NCBI GenBank assembly: GCA_019634925.1
Contig: JAHCAL010000005.1
Coordinates: forward strand, 229,985 to 293,984
Reading direction: 5' to 3'
From: Pseudomonadales bacterium
GTDB lineage: Bacteria; Pseudomonadota; Gammaproteobacteria; Pseudomonadales; Azotimanducaceae
Length of the DNA stretch: 64,000 nucleotides
Shown: piece after piece, positions 45,699 to 57,409 of the stretch
Position numbering within the stretch: the stretch's first letter is position 1
Layout of the letters: each line of letters starts with the position of its first letter
The notes under the pieces: model-generated
Seen by the model: only the letters and a program-made list of their open reading frames with translations
Database searches by the model: none
Told to the model about the DNA's origin: nothing
Position numbers and translations under genes: made by a program

Positions 45699-48659
45699 TC
45701 ACCCCGGCCGGTCCAGCGCGATGCCATGTCGCCGCAGCACCGCCTCGAGCCCGGCCTGGGTCGTGGCGTCGAGTTCCACCTCGATTTCGAGCGTCCACAG
45801 CCGGCCCGGCCCGGTCGCGGTCAGCAACGTGTGGTCGCGGCGCAATTTCACCGCGTCCTTTTCGGTGCAGACCACCGGACCATGTTCCGGCAGCGGCAGA
45901 CCGTCGTCGAACGCATAGTGATCCGGAAACGCCTGCAGCGTGACCGTCAGTCCGAGTTGCGCAAGCGTCGCGGCAAACCGTGCCGGGTTGGCGATGCCGG
46001 CAACCGCATGCACGGCCGGATAGCGCGCCGCGAACGCCATAGGATCGAGGCGCTCGCCGGAGACCAGGTCCTCGAATGCGACCGGGCGGATCGACATGAC
46101 CGCCTGGATACCGCAGTCACCCACCACCCCGCCGTTGCCCACCACCCAATCCACCGCGGCCAGCCGGGAGGCCGGTTCGCGCAGGGGACCCGCCGGCAGG
46201 CACAGGCCATTGCCGAAGCGCCGCGCGCCGTCCACCACCGCGATCTCGACGTCCCTTCCGAGGGCATAGTGCTGCAGGCCATCGTCCGCGATGACGATGC
46301 TGCAGTCGGTGGTCGCGAGCAACGTTTCGACCGCCGCCACACGATCCCGGCAGACGACTACCGGCAGGCCGGTCCGGGCCGCGATCAGGACCGGCTCGTC
46401 ACCTACCGCAATTGGATCCGAGTTCCCGTCGACCCACTGTGGCGAGCGGGTATCGCGGCCGCCGTAGCCTCGCGAAACGATCCCCGGGCGGTGCCCGAGC
46501 GCCGCCAGGTGGCTCGCCAGCCAGATCACCAGCGGGGTCTTGCCCGCACCGCCCGCGGTGATGTTGCCGACCACGACCACCGGGACCGGTGCACGCCAGG
46601 TCCGCGCATGCCCGGCGAGGTAACGCAGGCGCCGGCGCTCGACGGTGCGTCGATACAGCCAGGCGAGCGGCCACAACAGGCGCGGCCAGCGTGCGCCCGA
46701 ATACCAGGCGTCGGCCAGGAATCCGAACCGGGGCGCCGCCATACGCGGCAAGGTACGCGGCAGGATGCGCGGCAGGGTCGTGCCCGGCGGGACTTCCCCG
46801 GTGGGTGGTGGCGGTGCCGGGAGCCCAACGGAACGGGCCTGCTCGCGCGCCGGGGCGTCGCCGAATTGTGCCTCGTAGAGATTCGCATAGGCACCGCCCC
46901 GCGCCAGGAGCTCCCGGTGCGTGCCGGACTCGACGATCCGGCCGCCTTCCATGACCAGGATCAGGTCGGCGCGCTCGATGGTGGACAGCCGATGCGCGAT
47001 CACCAGCGTCGTCCGGCCACGCATGACCTCTTCGAGCGCCGCCTGGATGTGCCGTTCGGATTCGGTGTCGAGCGCCGACGTCGCCTCGTCGAGGATCAGG
47101 ATCGGCGCGTCCTTCAGCAATGCACGGGCGATCGCGATCCGCTGGCGCTGTCCACCGGAGAGCAGTACGCCATCGTCGCCGACCAGGGTCGCGAGCCCTT
47201 CGGGGAGTTCGTCGACGAAACTGTCGGCGTGCGCGCGCGTCACGGCACTGCGGATCGACGCCGGATCGGCGTCCGCCAGCGCGCCGTAGGCGATATTGCG
47301 TTCGAGGGAGTCGTTGAACAGCGTAACCTGCTGGGTGACCAGCGCGATCTGGCTGCGCAGCGCGGCGAGCCGGTAGTCGCCGAGCGCGCGACCGTCGAGC
47401 AGGATCTCCCCGGCACTCGGCTCGTAGAAACGCGGAATCAGACTGACCAGCGTCGACTTGCCGCTGCCGGATTTGCCGACGAGCGCGACGGTCTGACCCG
47501 GTTCGATGACCAGATCGATGTCCGTGAGAACGGGCGCCGCGCCGCGCTCGTAGGTGAACGCAACGTTGCGGAACTCGAGGCGCCCGGCGACGCGTTCGAC
47601 TTCGAGCGTCCCACCATCGCACTCGAGCGGCTGGTCCATCTGCCCGAACACGTCCTCCGCTGCCGCGAGTCCCCGCTGCAGGCGCGCGTTGACCTCGGTC
47701 AGCTTGCGGATCGGCCGCGCGAGCATGCCGGCGAGTCCTAGCAGGGTGACGATCTGGCCGGTCGACAGGTCACCGGCAACCTCCGGCCGCAGCAGCAGCG
47801 CAATGAGCAGGGCGAGCGAGGCCGCAACAAAGATCTGCACTACCTGGGTGCTGGTCACCTTGGTCGCCACCATCTTGAGGTTCTGCTGCTCGTTGCTGCG
47901 GCTCGAGCGGTGGAAACGCTCCCGCTCGTAGGCCTCGCCGCCGAAGATGCGCACGACGCGGTAGCCGGAAACCGCTTCGGACGCCACGTGCGTGACGTCG
48001 CCCATCGAATTCTGGATGCGCCGGCTGATCCGCCGAAAGCGACGGCTGGCATAAATGACCACGAGCCCCACGATTGGAGCGGTGGCCGCGAAGATGAGCG
48101 TCAGTTTCCAGCTCAGGTAGAGCATGTAGGCGAGGTAGATGATGACCTTGCCGCCATCCTGGACGATCGACTTGAGCGCATCGGTGCCGGTATCACGCAA
48201 CTGGGCCACGTTGTAGGTAAGCCGCGAGACGAGATGTCCCTGGCTGCTGGCATCGAAGTACGCGCTCGGCATCAGCAGCAGCTGGTCGAACAGCTGGGTA
48301 CGGATGCGGTGCACCACGCCGAACGAGATCTTGCCGAGCAGGAGTTCGCCCAGGATCTCGCCGAGCCCGCGCAATGCCGCTGCGCCGAGCATCAGCAGCG
48401 GCACGGCTACGGCGAGTTCCCGGGTGTCGGTCTGCCAGTCGTCGATCAGCCGGCCGAACAGGTTGACGAAATACGCCTCGGCCGCGCTACCGATGGAAAA
48501 CCCCACGATCGCGAGCACGAACAGCGCCCAGTAGGGCTTCACGTATCCGAGCAGCCGGCCGTAGGTCTGCCAGTCATCGCGCCGCGTGCGGCTCGGGACT
48601 GACTCGTTGGGGTCTTCGCGTCGATCCTGACCGCTCAACGGGAAATCACTCTTCCGCAT
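45699..48659 (-). CDS. msbA-lpxK: Fused lipid A flippase MsbA and tetraacyldisaccharide 4'-kinase LpxK
   Basis: One open frame of 986 residues without a stop. Residues about 25-601 are a complete MsbA: six membrane helices, Walker A 'VGKSGSGKST' near 392, signature 'LSGGQRQRIAIAR' near 498, Walker B 'ILILDEATSALD'. A Pro-rich linker (about 602-645, with 'LPRILPRTLPR') leads to a complete LpxK (about 646-986): membrane-proximal helix, P-loop 'GNITAGGAGKTP' near 698, 'SRGYGG', 'DDGLQH' and 'VVCTEKDAVKL'. msbA and lpxK are normally adjacent separate genes. A Met at 640 (46742) has no ribosome-binding sequence, so a separate LpxK start is not favoured. The start at 48659 overlaps exbD by 14 bp. 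Confidence 0.9.
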   Translation of the reverse strand: MRKSDFPLSGQDRREDPNESVPSRTRRDDWQTYGRLLGYVKPYWALFVLAIVGFSIGSAAEAYFVNLFGRLIDDWQTDTRELAVAVPLLMLGAAALRGLGEILGELLLGKISFGVVHRIRTQLFDQLLLMPSAYFDASSQGHLVSRLTYNVAQLRDTGTDALKSIVQDGGKVIIYLAYMLYLSWKLTLIFAATAPIVGLVVIYASRRFRRISRRIQNSMGDVTHVASEAVSGYRVVRIFGGEAYERERFHRSSRSNEQQNLKMVATKVTSTQVVQIFVAASLALLIALLLRPEVAGDLSTGQIVTLLGLAGMLARPIRKLTEVNARLQRGLAAAEDVFGQMDQPLECDGGTLEVERVAGRLEFRNVAFTYERGAAPVLTDIDLVIEPGQTVALVGKSGSGKSTLVSLIPRFYEPSAGEILLDGRALGDYRLAALRSQIALVTQQVTLFNDSLERNIAYGALADADPASIRSAVTRAHADSFVDELPEGLATLVGDDGVLLSGGQRQRIAIARALLKDAPILILDEATSALDTESERHIQAALEEVMRGRTTLVIAHRLSTIERADLILVMEGGRIVESGTHRELLARGGAYANLYEAQFGDAPAREQARSVGLPAPPPPTGEVPPGTTLPRILPRTLPRMAAPRFGFLADAWYSGARWPRLLWPLAWLYRRTVERRRLRYLAGHARTWRAPVPVVVVGNITAGGAGKTPLVIWLASHLAALGHRPGIVSRGYGGRDTRSPQWVDGNSDPIAVGDEPVLIAARTGLPVVVCRDRVAAVETLLATTDCSIVIADDGLQHYALGRDVEIAVVDGARRFGNGLCLPAGPLREPASRLAAVDWVVGNGGVVGDCGIQAVMSIRPVAFEDLVSGERLDPMAFAARYPAVHAVAGIANPARFAATLAQLGLTVTLQAFPDHYAFDDGLPLPEHGPVVCTEKDAVKLRRDHTLLTATGPGRLWTLEIEVELDATTQAGLEAVLRRHGIALDRPG

Positions 48660-49074
48660 CGGGCTGCCGCGTGGTGATGCTGATGCGCACCAGCCCGACA
48701 CGGCCCGCCGCGTCCATCGCGCGGACCACCGCCTGGTGCTGCGCGGTGGCATCGGCGGTGATGATGACCCGGGCGTCGGCCCCCGCCCGCCCGTCGGTCA
48801 CTTCCTCGAGTGCGCGCACCAGCGTCGCCAGTTCGTTGTTGAGCAGCAGGCGGTCGTTGACCGCGTAGTCGCCGCGGCCGTCGACGGTGATCTCGATCGC
48901 ATCGTCGTCGCGCGCCTGCGGCGCACCGCTCGCTTCCGGCAGGTCGATGCGCAGCTGGGTCTCGCGGATGAACGTCGTCGAGACCATGAAGAAAATGAGC
49001 AGCAGGAAGACGACGTCGATCAGCGACGTCAGATCGACGCCCGGCTCGTCCCTGCGGCGACGGCGGAAGTTCAC
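48646..49074 (-). CDS. ExbD/TolR family protein
   Basis: This 142-residue protein has one membrane helix ('VVFLLLIFFMVSTTFI') preceded by 'GVDLTSLIDVVF' with the conserved Asp. A periplasmic domain of about 95 residues follows. It pairs with the ExbB-like gene just upstream (ATGA overlap) and lies directly before msbA-lpxK, as in pseudomonads. The role of this second ExbBD pair in the lipid A locus is unknown. It is unlike the ExbD at 3962-4369 in sequence. Confidence 0.9.
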   Translation of the reverse strand: MNFRRRRRDEPGVDLTSLIDVVFLLLIFFMVSTTFIRETQLRIDLPEASGAPQARDDDAIEITVDGRGDYAVNDRLLLNNELATLVRALEEVTDGRAGADARVIITADATAQHQAVVRAMDAAGRVGLVRISITTRQPDAEE

Positions 49075-49694
49075 AACCTGGGCTCGGCCGCACCGTCACC
49101 GAGGAGCATCTCGACCAGCTTGGCCGCCTCCTGCTCCATGATCACCACCAGTTCGTCGACGCGCCGCTGGAAAAAACGGTGGCACATCAGGGCCGGGATC
49201 GCGACGGAGAGGCCGGCCGCGGTGGTGATCAACGCCTGGGAGATCCCGCCCGCGAGGACGCTGGCATTGCCGGCACCCTCGAGCATCAGCGCGGTGAAGA
49301 CCTTGATCATGCCGACGACCGTCCCGAGCAGCCCGAGCAGCGGTGCGATGGAGGCGATCACGCCGAGCGAGGTCAGGTAGCGTTCGAGATCATGCGTGAC
49401 CTGGCCGGCGGCTTCCTCCATCGCTTCCTTCATCACCTCGCGCCCGCGGCGCGCATTGGCAATACCGGCCGCGAGCACCTGCCCGAGCGGACTCGAGGCG
49501 CGCAGGTCGGCCATCTGCTCAGCCGTCATGGCCCGGCCGCGCAACGCGGTCCAGACCTGCGCGAGCAGATTCTGCGGCGCGATGCGGCTGCGCTGCAGCG
49601 TCCAGACGCGTTCCACACTGATGGCTGCGGCGATCACGCTGCAGAGCAGGATCGGCACCATGAGCCATCCGCCCGATTGGACGATCTCCAGCAC
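49071..49694 (-). CDS. MotA/TolQ/ExbB family proton channel protein
   Basis: This 207-residue protein has three membrane helices; the conserved channel segment is 'IASIAPLLGLLGTVVGMI'. Together with the ExbD-like protein downstream it should form an ion-driven inner-membrane motor. It heads the exbB-exbD-msbA/lpxK-kdsB-alkB-murB run, all leftward and mostly overlapping, so a single envelope operon is likely. Confidence 0.9.
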   Translation of the reverse strand: MLEIVQSGGWLMVPILLCSVIAAAISVERVWTLQRSRIAPQNLLAQVWTALRGRAMTAEQMADLRASSPLGQVLAAGIANARRGREVMKEAMEEAAGQVTHDLERYLTSLGVIASIAPLLGLLGTVVGMIKVFTALMLEGAGNASVLAGGISQALITTAAGLSVAIPALMCHRFFQRRVDELVVIMEQEAAKLVEMLLGDGAAEPRL

Positions 49695-49759
49695 TTGTTT
49701 ACCTCCGCGGAGCAGGCCTCCCGGCGGCGCCGGAAGATCGATTTACCGGCGACGCACCG

Positions 49760-50938
49760 TTACCAGGAGCAGCCGCGCGCCGTGATGGGCCAGATTTCCC
49801 GGGCCATGCCGTCCCGGCAGACCCAGTACCAATCATAGAGGTTGACGGTGGGGTCGCAATGGGGAACCACGAACCTGACCCGCTCGCCGAGCGCGGGCAG
49901 GGTATCGCCGCGCGGCAGCAGGACACCGTGCTCGTCGCCGGCAAAGCGATACTCGCACCGGTCGTTCGCGCCGAGCGGAGCGCCGAGGATGACCGGCGCC
50001 CCGGCGTCTGCGGCGAACGCCTTGTAACCACCGTCAACGGTGACGAGTCCCGAGCGGGGCTGGCTGATGGCGGTCGTGAGTACGGAGAGCGCGACTTCGA
50101 AGTCGGCGAATTCCGGCCCTGCCGCTCCACCGATGACGCGGTACTGCTGGTCCATGAACACGAAGCTGCCGACCTGCAGATCGGTCAGGCAGGCGACTTC
50201 GCAGTCGATGTCGTACGTGCCGGTACCGGCGCCGGTCACCACCGGCGGTTCGAGACCCTGTGCGCGCAGCCGTTCCACGATCTCGGCCACCCGGGCCCAG
50301 AGCGCGAGCGAACGTTCGCGGCGCACGTCGCGACCGTCCAGGTGCATGACCTGACCGGCATAGTGCTGGATGCCGCGGTATACGAGCCCGGGTGCGGCCG
50401 AGGCTCCGGCAGCAAGGCCCACGATGGTATCCGCCTCACGCGCGCCCGTGCGACCCATGGCCACGTCGACGTCCACGAGGACACCCAGCCGATCGTCGGG
50501 GCGGACCGCGGCAGCGAGCAGCTCGAGCCCGCGCGCGCTGTCGACCACCACGTCGAGCGCGGTACTACGGCGGGACAATTCGGCAAGCAGACCGGCACGC
50601 GCCGCATCGACCACCGGCGACGTCACCAGCACGCGGTCGACGCCGGCGCCGATCATGGCCGCGGCCTCGGACACCTTGGCGACACAGATGCCCACGGCGC
50701 CGGCCGCGAGTTGCCGGTGCGCGATGACCGGACACTTGTGGGTCTTGGCATGCGGCCGCATGCCCTTGCCGTGTGCGGCAAGGAAGACCTGCATGCGCTC
50801 GAGATTGCGCTCGAAGGCCCCCTCGTCGAGGACCAGCGCAGGCGTCGGCAGTGCGTCGAGCGGTACCGGCTCGGCAAGCACCACCGCCTGCCACGGCCGT
50901 GCCGCCAGTTCGCGGAGCGCGAGCGCGAGCGCCGTCAC
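49760..50938 (-). CDS. DSD1-family PLP enzyme (D-threonine aldolase/D-serine dehydratase-like)
   Basis: This 392-residue fold-type III PLP enzyme has an N-terminal TIM barrel with the PLP Lys in 'RPHAKTHKCP', and a C-terminal beta domain with a metal site in 'VVPHCDPTVNLYD'. The site reads His-x-Asp, as in D-threonine aldolases; D-serine dehydratases have His-x-Cys. Substrate is therefore uncertain, with D-threonine or another D-3-hydroxy amino acid more likely. The GTG start follows the galU stop directly (TGA then GTG), so it is translationally linked to galU. Confidence 0.83.
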   Translation of the reverse strand: MTALALALRELAARPWQAVVLAEPVPLDALPTPALVLDEGAFERNLERMQVFLAAHGKGMRPHAKTHKCPVIAHRQLAAGAVGICVAKVSEAAAMIGAGVDRVLVTSPVVDAARAGLLAELSRRSTALDVVVDSARGLELLAAAVRPDDRLGVLVDVDVAMGRTGAREADTIVGLAAGASAAPGLVYRGIQHYAGQVMHLDGRDVRRERSLALWARVAEIVERLRAQGLEPPVVTGAGTGTYDIDCEVACLTDLQVGSFVFMDQQYRVIGGAAGPEFADFEVALSVLTTAISQPRSGLVTVDGGYKAFAADAGAPVILGAPLGANDRCEYRFAGDEHGVLLPRGDTLPALGERVRFVVPHCDPTVNLYDWYWVCRDGMAREIWPITARGCSW

Positions 50939-51769
50939 TCAGCCTTCCTTGGGGAAAAAGCGTTCATAGCAGTAGTTGGTCGCCTCGACGAATCCCGGGA
51001 CCGAACCGCAGTCGATCCGCCGACCGTCGAAACGATAGGCGATGACACAGCCTTCCCTGGCCTGCTCACGCAGCGCATCGGTGATCTGCAGCTCGCCATT
51101 CTTGCCGACCGGCGTGCGCTCGAGGATCTGGAAGATATCGGGCGTCAGTATGTAGCGGCCGACGATGGCGAAGTTGCTGGGGGCGTCCTCGGGGGCGGGT
51201 TTCTCGACCATGTCGGTAACCCGATAGAGCCGGTCGCTCAGGGCCTCACCGGCGATCACGCCGTACGAGCGCGTCTCGGACTTCGGCACCTCCTCGATGG
51301 CGACGATGCTGCAGCGGAACTGCCGATACAGGCGCGCCATCTGCAGGAGGACGCCCGCACCGTTGCCGAAGCAGAGGTCGTCCGCCAATACCACACCGAA
51401 CGGTTCGTCGCCCACCAATGCCCGGCCTTTGAGGATCGCGTCGCCCAACCCGCCCATCTCGATCTGGCGCGTGTAGGAAAACGTGCACTGCTCGATCAGT
51501 TGGCGAATGCCCTCGAGCGCTTTCTCCTTGCCGGTACCGGCGATCTGGTGCTCGAGTTCGTAGCTGACGTCGAAATGGTCTTCGATCGCGCGCTTGCCGC
51601 GCCCGGTCACGAAACCGATATCGGTCATGCCCGCCTCGACCGCTTCTTCGACCGCGTACTGGACCAGCGGCTTGTCGAGAATGGGCAGCATTTCCTTCGG
51701 CATCGCCTTGGTCGCCGGCAGGAAGCGGGTTCCGTAACCGGCGACGGGAAACAGGCACTTCTTGATCAT
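50939..51769 (-). CDS. galU: UTP-glucose-1-phosphate uridylyltransferase
   Basis: This 276-residue enzyme makes UDP-glucose for surface polysaccharides. Motifs: 'FPVAGYGTRFLPATKAMPKE' at the N terminus, 'VLADDLC', 'VEKPAPEDAPSN' and 'GRYILTPDIF'. Length and sequence are typical of bacterial GalU. It lies between clpB (68 bp upstream) and the DSD1-family gene. Confidence 0.96.
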   Translation of the reverse strand: MIKKCLFPVAGYGTRFLPATKAMPKEMLPILDKPLVQYAVEEAVEAGMTDIGFVTGRGKRAIEDHFDVSYELEHQIAGTGKEKALEGIRQLIEQCTFSYTRQIEMGGLGDAILKGRALVGDEPFGVVLADDLCFGNGAGVLLQMARLYRQFRCSIVAIEEVPKSETRSYGVIAGEALSDRLYRVTDMVEKPAPEDAPSNFAIVGRYILTPDIFQILERTPVGKNGELQITDALREQAREGCVIAYRFDGRRIDCGSVPGFVEATNYCYERFFPKEG

Positions 51770-51837
51770 GAAATCCTTGTCCTGGACAGCGAGAGCAGGA
51801 TGTTAGCGGCCGCGGCGCCCACGTGGTCTGGAGAGCT

Positions 51838-54435
<2,598 letters not shown>

Positions 54436-54464
54436 GTGGATTCCTCGGTTTCTGACTGCTGCTA

Positions 54465-54491
54465 CAATGCGGCCGGTTTCGCATTTTTCAA
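54465..54491 (-). promoter_or_regulatory. Candidate heat-shock (sigma-32) promoter of clpB
   Basis: On the minus strand TTGAAA (54491-54486) is followed after 13 bp by CCGCATTG (54472-54465), close to the sigma-32 pattern of TTGAAA and CCCCAT. It lies 30 bp before the clpB ATG. clpB is heat-shock controlled in many proteobacteria. A sigma-70 reading is also possible. Confidence 0.5.
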
Positions 54492-54543
54492 CGACCCGAT
54501 CGTTCGGGAGCGGTCACCGGCAGTCACGACAGGCCAGCGCGGC

Positions 54544-55062
54544 ATGATCACCAGCGAATTCGACGAACAGGCACGCATCGGACGGATCGTCCTGCGCCCC
54601 AACCGCTCTTGGACCTGGCGCGCCAATACGCTGTTCATCGGAACGCTGCTGGTGGTCTCGCTGTCCGTCGGGGTGGCGTTCACCCTGCAGGGACTCTGGG
54701 TCGTGCTGCCGTTCACGGTGCTGGAACTCGGGATTCTGTCCGGATGCCTCTGGTACTGCGTGCGGCGGACCCATCGCCAGGAGGTGCTCACGTTCTCGCC
54801 GGAAGCACTCGTTCTCGAGCGAGGGATCCTGCGCCCGGAACAACGCATCGAGTTTCAGCGCTTCTTCACCCGTTTCTTCGTCAAGGGCCCGCGGCATCCC
54901 TGGTACCACAAGCGCGTCGCCGTGCGCTGTCGCGACCAGGAGTACGAGATCGGCACCTTTCTCGGCGGCGCCGAGCTCGACGACCTCATCGGCCAGTTAC
55001 GGGCCATGATCCGCCGCCTCGATCAGTTGCCGGCGGTCGAAGCGACCGGCGTCCGCCAGTAG
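54544..55062 (+). CDS. DUF2244 family membrane protein
   Basis: This 172-residue protein has two closely spaced membrane helices (about 28-70, 'TLFIGTLLVVSLSVGVAF' then 'VVLPFTVLELGILSGCLW') and a cytoplasmic beta-rich C-terminal domain with 'LRPEQRIEFQRFF' and 'EIGTFLGGAELDDLI'. The family has no established function; in several proteobacteria it is linked with respiratory genes, but none are here. Its last 40 bp overlap the 3' end of comEC on the other strand. Confidence 0.85.
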   Translation: MITSEFDEQARIGRIVLRPNRSWTWRANTLFIGTLLVVSLSVGVAFTLQGLWVVLPFTVLELGILSGCLWYCVRRTHRQEVLTFSPEALVLERGILRPEQRIEFQRFFTRFFVKGPRHPWYHKRVAVRCRDQEYEIGTFLGGAELDDLIGQLRAMIRRLDQLPAVEATGVRQ

Positions 55063-57374
55063 GCGGGCGCCTGCGCGCGCCAGCCCGACACCGTTTCCGG
55101 TGCCTGGCTTTCCCACGTCAACGCGCCGGCCAGTGCGGTCTGATGCACCGTGGCGCCGACCGCCCGGTAGTTCTCGAGTACCCGCGGATGCGGATGGCCG
55201 TAGCGGTTGCCGAAGCCGGCACTCACGAGGACGTGTGCGGGTCGCAGGGTCCGGACGAATGCACGCGAGGACGACCCTGCACTGCCGTGATGGGGTGCCT
55301 GCAGCAGGTCCACCGGTTGCGCGAGATGCCGCAGCAGGTGCGCCTCCACCCGCGCGCCGATGTCCCCGGTCAGCAAGGCGCGCCGGTCGCCTGCTTCCAC
55401 GAGCAGGATGCACGAGCGGTCGTTACCGTCCGGCAGCGGCTGACCGGGACCGGCCCGCGGCACGGCCACGAAGCTGAACCGGACGCCGTCCCAGTCCCAG
55501 GCCTGTGCCTCGCACAGCTCGGCACCGGGGTGGTCGAACGACGCGTAGACACGCCCGATGGCGATCCCTTCCTCGAGCCCGGCGAGACCGCCGACGTGGT
55601 CCAGGTCGGCATGACTCAGCACGAGCACGTCGAGGTAGCGGCGCCCGGTCGCGAGCAGACCGGGCCGCACGACCGTGGCGCCCGCGTCCCGGCCACCGGG
55701 GAATCCCGGCCCGGTATCGAACAGCAACCGGTGCCGCGCGGTATCCACCAGGATGGCGTCGCCCTGCCCCACGTCGAACGCCGTGACGCGAAATGCACCG
55801 AACGGAATCCTGCTCATGGGCCCGAGCAGCATCACCCCGACTGCCAGCGCGAGCAACAGCCGCTCACGCCCCGCGCCCGACCACAGCCAGGCGATTGCGC
55901 CCGCAAGCCCGACCACGGCGGTCCACCGCGTCGGTTCCGCATTGACCGACGGAAACATTGCGGCCACCGACAGAATCGCGAGCAGCCAGCCGAACACCGC
56001 GTCCGCGCTCGTGAGCGCCACGGCGGCGAGCGCAGGCCAGACGCCCGCGAGCAGACCGCCAGCCAGCGTGAGCGGCACTAGAACCAGACTCACCAGCGGC
56101 ACGGCGACCAGATTTGCGCCGAGCGCTGCCAACGGTTGGCGTCCGGTGACCAGTAGCAGCAGCGGGGCGAGGAATACGGTCAGCGACCATTGCGCCCGCA
56201 GGAATCCCGCCAACCGTCCGCCGCGCCGACGTCCGGATCCGAAGCGGATCACCAGGAGTGCAACCGCGCCGAACGACAACCAGAAACCCTGCTGATGGAT
56301 CGCCAGCGGATCGGCGAGCAGCACGCCTGCGAGTGCCAGCCAGAGCAGACCGCCGGCCTGGCCGCGACGGCCCCAGGCGAGCATCAGCAACGCGGGGGCG
56401 GCCATGATGCAGGCGCGCTGCGCGGGCACGCCGGCGCCGGACACCAGCGTGTAGCCGAGCCCGGCCAGCGCGCCGAGACAGGCGCCCGCCTTGCGGGCGT
56501 CGATCCAGAGCAGGAGCGGTGGACAGAGCCGTGCCAGCATCTGCCCGGCGCCGTAGCCCAACCCGACCGCGAGCCCGATGTGCAGACCGGAGATCACCAT
56601 GAGGTGCACGGTCCCCGTCGCGCGGAACACTTCCCATAGGTCCGGGGCAATGGCCCCTCCCGCCCCGACCATGAGCGCCGTCAGAACCCCACCGCTCGCC
56701 AGTTCCTGCGCCGCGACGAACGCCGTGAGCGCGACCCGCTGCCGCTCGATCCAGCCGGGCGCCGCGGCCGTCAGGCGCGTGCCCCGGCGGACCGAACCGG
56801 TGCCGTGGATGCGTTGACCGACCAGCCAGCGCTCGAAGTCGAAGCCGCCCGGATTCACGTTCCCCAGCGGCGCGCGCACGGCCACCGCGAACCGCCAGCG
56901 TTCGCCTTGTCCGACGGGCTCCGGCGCGTACCAGGTCAGTCGCAGCCGGCGCCCCAGCGCCCACTCGGGACCGGTGGACACGTCGGCCTCGAAGCGGATC
57001 CCCGTCCGCTCCGGCGACGGTCCCTCAAGGGTCACCGGCTGGCTCGCGACGATCACCTCGAGGCGCACCGCGTCCGCGGGGACTGCCGAGCCGACCCGGG
57101 CGTCGAGCACCGAGCGGTGTTCGGCCACACTCCAGGCGATGCCGGCGAGCAGGCCGGCCGCGCCGGCGAGCCACGCGCCCGCGGGTCTCGCCCGAAGCTG
57201 CCCCGCGCCGCCTGCCGTCGTACCAGCAGGCACGGCGGACCGCCCCAGCAGCAGCGCCATGCAGCCGAGCGCGGCAGTCGCGAGGGTCGTCGCCGCCGCG
57301 CTGCCGGGCAGCGCCGGCCAGGGCAGTACGAGGGTCATGGCTCCCGCGCAGAAGCCCCGCAGGAACGCGTTCAC
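55023..57374 (-). CDS. comEC: DNA internalisation protein ComEC/Rec2
   Basis: This 783-residue protein has an N-terminal OB-like region, a multi-helix competence channel (about 215-510) with 'ATGTVHLMVISGLHIGL', and a C-terminal metallo-beta-lactamase domain with 'LSHADLDHVGGL' near 585 and 'LLQAPHHGSAGSSS'. It moves single-stranded DNA across the inner membrane during transformation. Start: GTG at 57374. No other competence genes are in the window. The 3' end overlaps the DUF2244 gene by 40 bp. Confidence 0.95.
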   Translation of the reverse strand: MNAFLRGFCAGAMTLVLPWPALPGSAAATTLATAALGCMALLLGRSAVPAGTTAGGAGQLRARPAGAWLAGAAGLLAGIAWSVAEHRSVLDARVGSAVPADAVRLEVIVASQPVTLEGPSPERTGIRFEADVSTGPEWALGRRLRLTWYAPEPVGQGERWRFAVAVRAPLGNVNPGGFDFERWLVGQRIHGTGSVRRGTRLTAAAPGWIERQRVALTAFVAAQELASGGVLTALMVGAGGAIAPDLWEVFRATGTVHLMVISGLHIGLAVGLGYGAGQMLARLCPPLLLWIDARKAGACLGALAGLGYTLVSGAGVPAQRACIMAAPALLMLAWGRRGQAGGLLWLALAGVLLADPLAIHQQGFWLSFGAVALLVIRFGSGRRRGGRLAGFLRAQWSLTVFLAPLLLLVTGRQPLAALGANLVAVPLVSLVLVPLTLAGGLLAGVWPALAAVALTSADAVFGWLLAILSVAAMFPSVNAEPTRWTAVVGLAGAIAWLWSGAGRERLLLALAVGVMLLGPMSRIPFGAFRVTAFDVGQGDAILVDTARHRLLFDTGPGFPGGRDAGATVVRPGLLATGRRYLDVLVLSHADLDHVGGLAGLEEGIAIGRVYASFDHPGAELCEAQAWDWDGVRFSFVAVPRAGPGQPLPDGNDRSCILLVEAGDRRALLTGDIGARVEAHLLRHLAQPVDLLQAPHHGSAGSSSRAFVRTLRPAHVLVSAGFGNRYGHPHPRVLENYRAVGATVHQTALAGALTWESQAPETVSGWRAQAPAYWRTPVASTAGN

Positions 57375-57409
57375 GGGCGGATTGGCGGGTCGCGATGCAT
57401 AATCCAGTT

